64,000 nt of DNA. Origin: Pegoplata infirma. Taxonomy: Eukaryota; Arthropoda; Insecta; Diptera; Anthomyiidae. Positions 1-11,400 of the stretch are shown one piece after another. A model generated the notes under the pieces. That model was given only the letters and a program-made list of their open reading frames with translations. It was not told where the DNA came from and made no database searches. The first letter of the stretch is position 1, and the number at the start of each line of letters is the position of its first letter. A program made the translations under genes and the position numbers. Location: positions 53,992,852 through 54,056,851 of the forward strand of contig OY992538.1 of NCBI GenBank assembly GCA_963921195.1. Reading direction: 5' to 3'.

Positions 1-1028
1 AAAATGCCCTCCATTTTGCTCTATCTGGCTTAGTTTGCGAGATATCGCCATTTTAAGTTTTAAAAAAAATAATATATTGTAAAAAATGCTTTTTTTATCA
101 ATTGTAAATAGTTTTTTTAGGCATTTGTGCCGTTTCATTGGCATTAGTACAAATAATGCCAATGCCAAAAAATTTCATTGGCAATAAATGCTAATGCTTT
201 TTTTTGGCATTAGTTCCAACTAATGCCAATGAAAATTCAATGCCAATTAAAAATTCCCATGTATGCTTTAAAGTGCAATAATTCGTATATTTTATATTTT
301 TGTCCCTGCAATGTTAGCTCGTAATATGCAGTTAAGGGTTAATATTATAATTCTTAAAAACTTATTTTGTGTCATATAGTATTACAAATAAATCAAGAAA
401 TGAAAACTTTTTTGCATGTTCTTGCAATCCTTAAAAAGTATATCCTTGAAGTCCTTTAAGTGTAACAAGTAAATACCAACAACAGCTCTTCAAGGGTTAC
501 AAGTCTCATAAAAATATGGTCGAAATCTGCTGAAAAATCACACATTTTATTCAAATTTCAGTACATGTTTTTGGATATTTGCAAAAATTGAAGTCCAATT
601 TTTGGCATCTTCTCTTTCGTATACCTTACTAAAATTTTGTAAATGGCCAGAAGTGAGTCAAATCTTAAAGCTAATGCAAAAAAGTTGACAAAAATATTAG
701 TTTTTAACCGTTTTCTGCGTTTTTATTGCCCCGTGTATAATTCTACAAATGGTCTATTCGTCCAATTCAATTAGTATTTGGAAAAATACCGATTGAAGTT
801 TAGCAATTTGACTTGAAATGAGGGCAAGCCCAATTTAAATTTCTAACAAGTAAAAAAAGTTAAATTCGCGCCTGACGATCAAAAATTTTTAAAATTTAAG
901 GAAATTTTGGTTTTGTAAAAATGGTGACAAAATCGGGTAATGACATTTCATTCCTCTTTATTTAGAACTTTAAAGATCGTTAACACGAAAACCCTAGCTG
1001 ATCATGTTTTCGTGTTATTGCTAAATAA
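1..1028. other. Gene-free AT-rich leader with small inverted repeats
   Basis: No coding sequence supported. The first 60 bp resemble the inverse of 34513-34570 (AAGCCAGATAGAGCAAAATGG block). At 140-240 the words ATTGGCATTAGT and ACTAATGCCAAT alternate as short palindromes. Otherwise nothing recognised. Confidence 0.5.
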
Positions 1029-1137
1029 TAGTGTCCGACGAATACACCTTTTTTGGCCGAAGCCGAAGTCGAATATTCGGCCAAATTTTCATTATTCGGC
1101 TAAACCGAAGCCGAATATTAAAAAAAATGTTTATGTA

Positions 1138-1836
1138 CACAGAAAAAAATAACAAGGAACATTTTTTAATTAAAAGTTTTAATAGAATTCAAAATTTGAT
1201 ATAATTAAAATGTTTAATTGTTTTGTATGTAAACATCTCTGATTTTTTTTGTATGCTTCTTCTTACACATGCAATACAAAACAGAAAAAGTGAAAATATA
1301 TTTTTATAAGATTAAATTAATGAAAATGCGTTTTTATCAAGTTTATATCTGAATCGGTATTAATTTTGTTATTTAAAAAGAACGAGAACAATTGAAATTG
1401 AATAAATAAATGAAAAAAAGTGAATATTAGTATAAAAATAAAACAAAGAAGCTCCACAAGAAGATCTTGGCAAACGGCAAACAACAACGAAGGAAAATGA
1501 TACAAAAATCTAATCAAACACATTTTTGATGCTTTAAATATTTATTTATTATATTTAATAAGTTTTTATTTTGTTAATAATAAACACAATTTTGTTTTTA
1601 ATTCATATTTGTTTTTTTTTTTTAAGTGGGCGTAATTTTGTACTGATTTTGAGCAATAATTTTTATTAATTTGTTTAATACTATTAATTACTTTTTTAAT
1701 TATTTTCAGTTTTAAATTTTTATTAAATTTTTTAATTACTATTATCATTTTTTTAATTAGAGCAAATCTAATTAACATTTTAATGATATGATATGAGCAA
1801 TTTTTAATCAAAACTCATTTTTTATTTTTTTGTGTG
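1138..1836. mobile_element. TA-flanked foldback MITE (CACASAAAAAA ends)
   Basis: CACAGAAAAAAATA at the left and its inverse TTTTTTTGTGTG at the right, with TA on both sides (1136-1137, 1837-1838). Very AT-rich interior. Related at its ends to the CACTCAAAA family. Confidence 0.7.
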
Positions 1837-2678
1837 TAGTAAAAACAAGAAAAAAATAAAACTCGACTCGGCGGGATACTCAAATGCATGAGAATGTTGT
1901 CTAGAATGATTTTATTTTAAGCAAACATTTTTTTTTGGACATTTTTATAAAAAAATATATTTTAGAGCAATGGTTCTCAAACGGTGGGTCGCAACCCCCT
2001 AGGGGTCGCAGAAGCATTTCTGGGGGGTCGCGAAAAGTTTAGTAAACATCATAATAAAATTATTAAAATTAAAATTTCTAAAATATAAAAGTAAAGCATA
2101 ATTTTTTGGTAATTGTTGAGTTATCAAAATATAAAAATATACGGCTACGTTAGGATCTGCCAAAGTATGCCTACTTTTAGCTTTTCAGCTAATCAGTTGG
2201 CTTCAAAAAACTCTGGAAAGGACAGAATTTTATGTATGCCCTTTTTCCTTTCGTCTTTCCACCCTTACACCAACAAATCCAGATCCCTTATGTTACGTAC
2301 TACTTATATGCATGATAAAAACACAATTTTACCACAATTCATATTAATTTTCCGTTCAAAGTCCAACAATTTTAATTCCGACAACTTTAGGATATTCGCC
2401 ATTTCAAAATTATCTAAAATGTTTAAAAAGCACAATTTTTAAATCCGACACTTCAGGATATGATCGCTAGGACTACATGCTATCTTCATCCTTGCTTAAT
2501 GGGGGACTTTAAAAACTGCTAAAATGTTAAAAAACTGTGTTGAAAAAAATCGGTCCATGGTTAGAAATATCCCACATACAAACGTCCCCTTTAAATTTGG
2601 CAAAAACTACTCTTAAAACTGTATTATAATAATTATGATTTCGAAATTCAGCAGGTTAAAGTATTTACAAAGAATCAT

Positions 2679-2882
2679 ATAGGGTATTTATACACAGCCT
2701 TTTTTTGCTTGCAATAAAGTCTTGCAACTTTTTTTTGTAGGCAAACGGGGGTGAAAAGAAAACGGGGTAGAAAAAAATCACGATTTCTGTTTTCCTTCTT
2801 TTATGCTTCTCACCCCCGATTGCCAACAAAAAAAAGTTGCAAGACTTTATTGCAAGCAAAAAAAGGCTGCGTATAAATACCC
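2679..2882. repeat. 204-bp near-perfect palindromic MITE
   Basis: Arms of about 55 bp share GCTTGCAATAAAGTCTTGCA and are flanked by GTATTTATAC/GTATAAATAC. The loop includes GGGGGTGAAAAG. The apparent 90-residue minus ORF here is only the palindrome read through. Confidence 0.8.
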
Positions 2883-2930
2883 TCATACCAAATTTTAAAG
2901 AAATCGGACCAGTTCTACTTGTAGTCGCCA

Positions 2931-3240
2931 CACTCAAAAAATTATGTTAGTAAAATCAACTGAAAATGTCAGTTAAAATAACTATTTTGTAAGTTGTTTT
3001 GGGGTCAACTACTTTTTCAGTTAAATCAACTTAAAAAAATAAAATTAACTACTTTAAATAACTGTTACTACATTACAGTACTTTTTGTAAGTTATTCAAA
3101 AAAACGACTTAAAATAACTAACAGAAATAGTTGTTTGATATTTTTCATACAAAAACAACTGACTTTGTAGTTAAAAACAACTAACTACTGTAAAATATAC
3201 AAACAACTAACATGTAGTAACTTACATAATTTTTTGAGTG
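2931..3240. mobile_element. Foldback MITE, CACTCAAAA family, word AACTAACATGTAGT
   Basis: Ends CACTCAAAAAATTATGT and the inverse. The interior repeats GTAGTT/AACTAC words. It splits a mini-me-like block (TAGTCGCC and CATACAAACC) that is uninterrupted at about 53413, giving an empty-site comparison. The flanking dinucleotides do not match here, unlike most of the family. Confidence 0.8.
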
Positions 3241-3387
3241 GCATACAAACCACCCTTCCGATGTTCGTAAAAATATTTCGAAACTCATGAAAAGGAAATA
3301 TTTGACAAAAATGTTGGCCATGTTTGTTACACGTGTACTTTGGTAACTTTATAAAATCTTATCATAATTGGTCCATTTTTAGACTTA

Positions 3388-4218
3388 CAATAAGTACTCA
3401 TATTTTTTGTGTATAAGGTATTATGAAAAAAAGTGCTTTGCAAGCGTTTTGCCAATGTTTTCTATTTAAATCCGTAATTAAAATTAAATTTGTAATTAAA
3501 ATTTAGTAATTTTCATAACAATTGGAATATTTTTCATTTCCCTGAAGGATACGATATTGGTCCTTGATAGTTTGTGTGATATGTCAGTTAGACACAATGC
3601 CTATCACAAACTTGATATAAAAACACGTTTCTTTTGTGAGGAAGTGTCTTAAACTCCGGATACATCACATGGGAAATGTCACTGGGTCAATCCCTTTGAA
3701 ACACAACACGTTTCAGTTCAATACATCACTTTTTTTTGGGACTTTTGCTAAAAGGTTAAACTAGGACTATTATTTCGGGTAGTTTCAAACATAAGCATAA
3801 ACACATACCCTGTACCACAGAGTGGTGTAGGGTATAAAAATAAAGCCAAAAAAATTTGTGTCTGGGACTTGAAAAACTTTTAAACATTTTTCCGGGACTT
3901 CGAAAATATTTCAAAGTATGTCCAAAAATTTTTTATCCTAATAAATTAGTCAATTAATTTTTTATCCTAATTTAATAAATTTCTTTCTTCAAATAAACAC
4001 CAAAAACAGTTGTGTCTTCGGGACTTATAAAATTTAGATACGTCCCATTTTTTTGTTCTAAAAGTGCTATAATAGTACCATATTTTTTACTATTATACCG
4101 TTTACCGTGGTTATCATTTTGGACGCTGGGAGAGTACTAAACTGTGATGCTTTCCCAGCACACAAGCGACTATAAAAGGTACTTTGCCAGCGCTCTCCCG
4201 TTCGTATTTTTCTGCCTG
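3388..4218. repeat. Truncated copy of the CCCAGGCAG element (see 39854)
   Basis: Runs parallel to 39880-40645 from GTGCTTTGCAAGCG to the right end TTTCTGCCTGGG. Shared blocks include CGTGGTTATCATTTTGGACG. It lacks the left terminus and carries a small mini-me-like piece near 3810. Confidence 0.75.
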
Positions 4219-4262
4219 GGAGTTTGTGTGTTTTCTAAACTTATTAAAGATCTCAAAAACTA

Positions 4263-5005
4263 CACCGAAAAAATTCCCCAGTTAGATAGTTACGAAAATT
4301 CTTAGTTGATTTGAAATAAATTTAAAATAACTGGGTTAGTAACGAACAACTGGATTTTCAATTAATTAAAACTATCTATCAGTTACCCTGTTAATAATAT
4401 TTTTTGATTTGTTTACAAATTTTAAAAATCAATATCGTTTTTATAAAAATAAAAAATAGAAAAAACCCCAAACGGATTTTTATTTTTAAATTGTAAGTTT
4501 TATTTTCTAATTTGTGTCTTTTTCTTTATAAACAAATAAGTAATATTTTTTTCAGATGGAGAATAAATAGATATGTATATGAAAGCAGCATGTGAAGGAC
4601 TTAAGGAGTAAAATTTGGTGATCTAAAAATGGGACACATGAATCCAAACCCTGCTTTTTTAATGGTTGGTGCAATGTAATGCAATACATCTAAATAAAAT
4701 CTTAAATAAAATAATAATATTTTAAAGTATAAAAAGTATTTTTTTAATGGTCAAATTAACAAAAAAGTTAGCAGTTCCCATTAACAATTTTTATTTATTA
4801 ACCAGTTATTACCAACTATTTTCAACGATTTTACAAATTTAACTAATATTCTGTTGCCAGTAACTGGAAATTCAGTTGAATTCAAAACAGTTTATAAAAT
4901 TAGTTACCATCAACCGAGTGAAAACAACTGGAGCTCAGTTAGGTGTATTTTAACTGGGACTTAGTTAAATTCTTAGTAGCCAGTAACTGGGAAATTTTTT
5001 GGGTG
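4263..5005. mobile_element. TA-flanked foldback MITE, word AACTGGTTAGTTACC type
   Basis: Ends CACCGAAAAAATTCCCCAGT and the inverse, with TA on both sides. Interior is rich in CAGTTA and TAACTG words in both orientations. Confidence 0.8.
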
Positions 5006-5262
5006 TAGGGATGTAATGAGTCCATGTTTGGACTTGAGACCCTTTTTTGGGGAGAACATGGAGTAGAGTATAATATGGTTGGTCTTGGATGATTTAAATT
5101 TTCTTACTTGCTTTTTTATGTGGGGGGTCACGAGAAATTTGAAATATTAAAAAGGGGTCGCGAAGCAAAAGTTAGTGAGAAGCTCTGTTTTAGAGTGTAC
5201 ATTTTTTTCGACCGAAAATTTTTTTTGAATGTAAAAAATGTTTTTAGTTGCAAAAACACTTA

Positions 5263-5850
5263 CAAGGGAAGTATCTCAACCCTTATGAACCGATTTGCCT
5301 GAAACTTAAAATATATATAAATGAGACGATTTTAAGGTTGGGGTGTCTCGGCTTTTCGGCCATATCAGTGTTTCAAAATTTCGTTGTCCCCTTATGAAAC
5401 CATATGGACCTCCGGGAAAATTTCGATAACTCACTTACTAACAGGAATATCCTCTAGAGCAAAAATACGTGTCGACTTAAATTTAATAAAGATTATTTCA
5501 TATTCATATGGACATCGTAGCTCTATGTCATCATATAAATACCCCCCAAAATTTTCACATTTTCATGAAAAAAGTATTTAACGAAGCCAAACTTTTACAA
5601 GGTTATACCACCGTTGGATAGGCATTAAAAAAACCTTTCTTCTGATATGCAAACATCATATAGTTTCTTAGAAAGAAATGGCTGAAAAATCCAAAAAACG
5701 ATTTTTTCGCCATTTTTTGACCCATGTTTTGAACCCCTAAATCCCCGATATGGCCGATAAGCCGAGACACCCCAACCTTAGAATTGTCTCTTTTATATAT
5801 ATTTTACGTTTCATGCAAATCGGTTCATAAGGGTTGAGATACTTCCCTTG
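5263..5850. mobile_element. Harbinger-like MITE with 110-bp inverted ends
   Basis: Ends CAAGGGAAGTATCTCAACCC and the inverse, duplication TTA on both sides (5260-5262, 5851-5853). Arms also share AAGCCGAGACACCCCAACCT. TWA duplication fits PIF/Harbinger. Related ends at 34119 and 50373. Confidence 0.8.
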
Positions 5851-6031
5851 TTAGTAAAATGTTTTTGTGGCTTACTAATGTGATTCAAAGTTAGTTTAGT
5901 GTGTTTTTCAACACGTGAGCACAAATATTATACAACTATTCGGTATTCGGCCTATTCGGCCAAAATTGTGGCCGAAGCCGAATAGTTCTTATTGGCTGAA
6001 GCCGAATATTCGGTCTAACACTACTAAATAA

Positions 6032-7543
6032 TTACCCTGTTCGACAACAAAATCACCCAATGAAATATTCAACTGATTCCTTTACATTTTGCTCTCCTGA
6101 TTCCAAATCTGCCATCCAAATTTTTCTAGCACATACCGTTTTTGATATATTCGCAGCTAAAAAATCAAAAACCCATAATTAAGCACTTTTGGGGGTCCAC
6201 TGTTACATATTCTTACATTGCTTTCAATAAATATTACTTGATTTCATACAAATTGTACCTCCTAATTTTAAAACTACAATAGGCGTTTTTTGTTGGCATA
6301 ATTATCAGTGTTCTACCATACAAAGTTCACATTAGTGTTAACGCTCAAAATTCTAGAAGTTAAAAATTAACTTGCATACATTGTGAATGATTCTCTTATT
6401 GTTAATGGCTCTCTTTGGTATTAATAAAAAAGATAAATGTTTTTGTGTTGCTTTCAAGCTAAATTGCGTCTAATAAACTAATTTCATCAATATTTCATCG
6501 AAAATGTGTAATATTTTACAAAACTATTCCAAACGAAGCAAAATTAAATTGAGAAATTTATGGAAGTTAAGGTGTCGTTTTTTTCGTGTTGATGCATGGT
6601 AACAATCAAAGTTTGCCAACAAAAATGGCCTAATTTAAATTTTTCTAGCATGTTTCGTTTTCAAGATATTCGCGTTCAAGATTTTCGGGTGAAAAAAATT
6701 TTCAAACACGAATATCTCGAAAACGGAACATGCTAGAAAAATTTGGATTGCAGTTTCGGAATCAGGAGGTCCAATTTGTATGAAATCAAGTCCTATTTGT
6801 TGGCAGCAACGTAAGTATATGCCATTACCCGATTTTGTTACCAGCGTCACCGATTTTGTTCAGCGCTTCAAAATTAATAAAAATTATATGTCGCATATAT
6901 TTTTTAATTTTTAATAAATTTTCCCAAATCCAAAATCCTTAGATCGCCGGGCTAATCCGATTTGCCTTAAATTTCATAAGTTTTTGGCCTAGAATAAAAA
7001 ATTTCAAGGACATTAAAAATCGGAAAATTTTGAATCACCACTCTTTTATGATTTTTGAGCCCACCTGATTTTGCTTAAATAATTAAATCAATATTTGTTT
7101 TCAATAATATGTATTATTATATTTTTATTATTACTTATTTAAAGCTGAAACAAAAAATTAAAAATTTACTTAAAAAAAAGGATTAAGGTAGTTGTTTTAT
7201 TAAACGTAACGTTTCCGGTAACTTAACACAGGTCAAAAAAAATTTTTAAAACTGAGTATAATTTTTTTAATGTTTTGTTTTTCGCTGAATTCGAATTTGA
7301 CCGCAGAATTTCCCAAAAACATCCGGTTTTTTGAGATATCTTAACTTAAAGTTGAAAAAAAAAATCGCTGTATTCAAGACGTTTTAACTGCGAAAATTGA
7401 TTTTTATTTTTAAAACTTGTTATGATGTGTGAAAGTCCTACCAATCACCTTTAAATTAAGCGTTTAGGATTTGTGATATCTTGTTCCATCTTTGAGATAT
7501 TTTAAACTGAAGTTTGAAAACCTCGGGTTTATGCTATATTCAT
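6032..7543. other. Gene-free AT-rich stretch with inverted repeats
   Basis: No gene supported. A tight inverted repeat at 6638-6750 shares TTTTTCTAGCATGTTTCG with its opposite arm, and 6100-6150 resembles the inverse of 6720-6790. The words around 6820-6850 mirror those near 908-935, so an older element may span this side. Confidence 0.5.
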
Positions 7544-7666
7544 TAGTGTCCGACCGAACAGTTCGGCCAAAAAACGTCATTTAATCAAAAATTTGGCATT
7601 TGGGAGTACTTTTAACAACTTTTTTTATATGGCCATTTTTTGGCGGAACTGTTCGGTCGGACACTA
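7544..7666. mobile_element. Minimal 123-bp hAT-type MITE
   Basis: Inverted ends TAGTGTCCGACCGAACAG with a perfect 8-bp duplication ATATTCAT (7536-7543, 7667-7674). It shares the TAGTGTCCGAC tip with the 5-kb element at 1029, so one transposase could move both. Confidence 0.92.
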
Positions 7667-7901
7667 ATATTCATAGTGTTTTCGTTATTAATGTAGCGAT
7701 TGTATTTTCGCTACATTTCGCCATTATTCTACGGCAAAAAAGTAATTTTTTTTTGCATTCATAGCGAAAATACTAATTCTTTCTATGAATGGAATAAAAA
7801 AATTGTTTGCTGTAAACCTTTATTTTAAAGATAATAGGTAGGAATTTGAGATATGTAGTTATAACTCCTCAAATATGACGGAAAACATTTTTTATAACTA
7901 T

Positions 7902-8067
7902 AGTGTGCAATTACAATTCTGGCGTTGGCTTTGAATTTTGCTTGTTTCAATACATTTTGTGTGTAGAACGAAATTCAAAGCCAACGCTGGCGTTTTTTGC
8001 TGTACATACCAAACGTATGGGAACAAGCAAAATTCAAAGCCAACGCCAGAATTGTAATTGCACACAT
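7902..8067. repeat. Palindromic MITE, 166 bp
   Basis: Arms share GTGTGCAATTACAATTCTGG and GCGTTGGCTTTGAATTTTGC. A third inverted copy of the TTCAAAGCCAACGC word sits in the loop. Flanks ATA on both sides may be the duplication. Confidence 0.75.
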
Positions 8068-8360
8068 AAGCTAAGATATCTCAAAAACCAAATGTAATGG
8101 AGAAATTCTGTAGTCAGATTCATACGAAGTGAAAAAAGTATTTTGAATTCCCAGGATTTCCACTTTTTTTTTAAACTTTACCGGCTTGTGTAATCCATAA
8201 AAATTTGAATTGCTTAAAGAAAAACAAAAAATATTTTTTACTGATATTAGTGAAAAGCTATAAAAAACGTTAAGAACACAATAAAATAAAAATATAATTT
8301 TTTGTTAAATTCTACAAAAAAAAGATTTAAAATATATAATTCAATAATAATAAATGAAAG

Positions 8361-8495
8361 TTAATTTTTATCTATACATTCATTAACATGACTCTGTAAA
8401 ACACTTAAAGACTTGAAAGCTTTATTACAAACGGGACAACAATAAATCGGAGCTGGCGGAGAGTTCAACTGGTTTGGGTTTTGTGATGGTAAAGC
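8361..8495 (-). CDS. key: kenny coding exon 6 (residues 570-613), C-terminal zinc finger
   Basis: Acceptor ttctttctag at 8496; stop TAA at 8363-8361. It encodes [18 protein letters not shown] and then a CCHC finger: CPVC, 12 residues, H, 3 residues, C. That spacing is the NEMO-type zinc finger, the second ubiquitin contact. This exon is too short for simple ORF scans. The 392-bp intron before it holds a MITE (8568-8865). Confidence 0.93.
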   Translation of the reverse strand, partial: ALPSQNPNQLNSPPAPIYCCPVCNKAFKSLSVLQSHVNECIDKN

Positions 8496-11400
8496 CTAGA
8501 AAGAAAATAATTATAAAAATTTAGATAGCTCTGCATGGAATGCTTCTCCTAGAAATAAAATTAATAACACAGTGCAACAACCAAAATCGAAATGGGATGA
8601 AACCAGAAGCAAATGAAAGTTGACATATTCCATAACAAAACCCTCAAGGGGTTTGTTTTAATCATACGCCACAGTTTTACAGCTTACAGTTTTCAAGCAA
8701 TTGTTATTATAACTATAATAAAAGTTCACAAACTTCAAATGCGGTTAAAAAAAATCTAGCGCTGAACTAAAAAAAAAGCCTTGGGGGTTTTGTAAAATTT
8801 CAACTTTCATTTGCTTTTGGTTTCATCCCATTTCGATTTGGAAAGTTCGATTTTGTATCACTGTGTAACATATTTAACAAAACTTACTCTTATAGGTCTT
8901 TGAGGATTATCAATATATGTTTGAGCTGCAGCAGCTGCTGTTATAATTGATGAACCCGTTGCTCCTACATTTGATGCAGTAGACATTTTTTTCTCATAAT
9001 TTTGCACCATCTTTTGATGTTCCTCAATAAGATCTTGATTTTTCTTTTGTAATATCCTCAAATCCTGTAATATTTGTTGTTTTTCACCCACCACTGTTTC
9101 ACGACATTCACGTTCCATTTCAAAATCTGTACGATGTACTTCATTTTGTTGTTCCAATAATGTAATACGTTCACTTTGTTCCGCATTTGTAATTCGCAAA
9201 TCATTAATGGTCTTTTCCAAATCTAAAATTTTCTTTTGTCTATCCATATCCAAGGCACGTAATTCGGCTATTTCAGCACGATGTTGCTTAAGCATTTCTT
9301 CGGCGGCGGTTAAGTTAACTTTTAAACAATCCAATTCATTTAAATATTGTTTTTCAATGTCTTTCATATCCAGATTAGATGCTAACATTTCGGATAATTC
9401 ACGTTGTAAGTCCTTAACTTTAAGATCATATTCACCACGTGAAACATATACTTTGTCGAAATTGTCCTCTTTGTTAGTATCGCTGGATTTTTTGGGTAAA
9501 AATTCAAAAGAGGCCTTTGGAAAGAAGATACAAATTAATTAATTAATTAATAGAGAATAAAACGAGTAAAAAATTAAAATTCGGCATTGCCAAATATACA
9601 CATTTCTACCCTCCACAATAAAAAAATGGTAATTGCAAAAAAATAAAAAAAAAATAAAAAATTTGGGGAAAAAATGTTGTAAAAATTGGTCAAATAAATT
9701 AATTTTGAAAAAAAAAAATATTTTTTGGGTTAAAAAATTGTACTTGTGTAAATAACTCTCGGTATCCTCTCTCAACATTAATTGAAATTTTATAACTTAC
9801 GAGTATGATGATACTATCAGCAGCTGCTAAAACAACAACATATGTCATATGTCAACCAGCAGCCGAATTAAAGCATTTTTTATTTTTAGGTTATGTGGAA
9901 TGTGCCTAGATTTTCAAGGTGTCCTTACATTTTTGTTTATAACTTTTGAACCGCTGAGCGCTGATATCGCTCAAATACGATGCCAAACTTCCCGGGATAG
10001 CAAGTTAATACGTTAAGTTTAAGTCATATCTGTGTAATATTTTGGCTGTGATCTCCATTTCACCAGACAGACGGTGAAATACTGATCATTGATCAATAAT
10101 ATATGCTTTTTGGGGTCCCAAACCGATATTTCGACAAGTTAATTTGTTTTTTTTTTGAGGAAAAAAATTTTGTCGCACAATTTTTTTGTGTTAAAAAAAT
10201 GTTTGCTCTTTTTTAAATGTATTCTGTATTTAATTCCATTCGCAAGTGTCCACAGCAGCCGATTAAAAACATTTTATAATTTTAGGTTATGTGGAATGTG
10301 TCATCATTTTCGAGGTGTCCTTAAATTTTTGTTCATAACTTTTGAAGAGTTGAACCGATTCTTTCAACTAATGAAAGCATCAACAAGTATCTATGTTGCA
10401 CATACCGACGGCTTTATGCCATCGCTAATTTAACAGACAGACGGACATCTATAGATCGTCTTAAAATTGATAGAGAAACAGACAATATTAACGTTATGAG
10501 GTCAAAGACCGATATTTAACGGCATGTGGAGTAGTGTATTCAAAAAACCGGTTTTCGGTTTATTCGAAAAAGCTTATTTTTGAAAAACCGGGTTTCGGTT
10601 TTGGTTTTAGCAAAAAAAAAACCGGTTAAACCGATTTTTTCGGTTTTTATTCTTCAGGTTAAAAATTAATTAAATTAATTATATTTTTACAAAACAGTCA
10701 TAATCCAATAAACACAAAATCGATAAGTCATAGCAAAAATAGTATCATCTGTGTGACACCGTTAACGTCGCACAATTTCGCAGGGAACTTCGACAGGAAG
10801 TAACAACTAAATTTGAATTCTTTGCAATTGCGAGCGGAAATCCGTAAAGATTTTATTTACAAATTTGTTTTTATTGAATTGTTTAAAGAGCACAATTAAT
10901 AATAAATTCAGACATCTGTCCCAACATATTCATTTGGGCTGATTTAGCCCATTCCGATTTCAACAATTTCAAAAGGATAATAAAAAAAATGGTTTGCCAT
11001 AGAACTCCAAGGTGCCAAATTAAAAAAAAAATATATATATTGATTTCAATGTTAAAGGAAGAGACGGAAATCCGGAACTCGTTGATATATTGATATTGAC
11101 ATACCAACATATCCACAAACTGATTATGGTAGTACCGCTAAGTTACATATGTGAGTGTTTCTAAAAAACTGTGTAATGTCAAAACATATTTTAACTCATT
11201 ATAATAAACCTTTTTATAAAAACCGGTTAACCGACACAAAAAAAACGGTTTCTCGAATATTCGAAATTCAAAACTATTCGAAACCGGTCGAGTTTCTAAA
11301 AATAAAAAACCGGTTAACCGGTTTTGAATACTCTAATGTGGAGGGCATAAAAAGAAAATGTTAAATTAAAATTTTGTTTAAAGTATTTTACCAATTGTTG

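Larger units (their letters stand above)
1968..5187. mobile_element. hAT-type (Charlie-like ends) element nested in 1029-6023
   Basis: Left end CAATGGTTCTCAAACGGTGG, right end inverse CAGAGCTTCTCACTAACTTT, each followed by a GGGTCGCG-type block. The 8-bp duplication TTTTAGAG (1960-1967, 5188-5195) is perfect. The CAGTGGTTCTCAAA style of end is known from Charlie-group hATs. Interior is filled with later insertions; no intact transposase. Confidence 0.9.
1029..6023. mobile_element. hAT-type element, 5 kb, swollen by nested insertions
   Basis: Ends TAGTGTCCGACGAATA and the inverse, with GGCCGAAGCCGAATATTCGG words just inside both. The 8-bp duplication CTAAATAA (1021-1028, 6024-6031) is perfect. 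The interior is mostly other elements (1138-1836, 1968-5187, 5263-5850), so the original element was short and non-autonomous. Confidence 0.9.

Noticed and set aside
2113..2442. 109-residue ORF inside the Charlie-like hAT, as a possible transposase piece
   Set aside because: I see no hAT dimerisation or BED-finger motif, and composition is like random AT-rich sequence.
9207..9542. 111-residue plus ORF
   Set aside because: Antisense shadow of kenny exon 5 coiled-coil codons.
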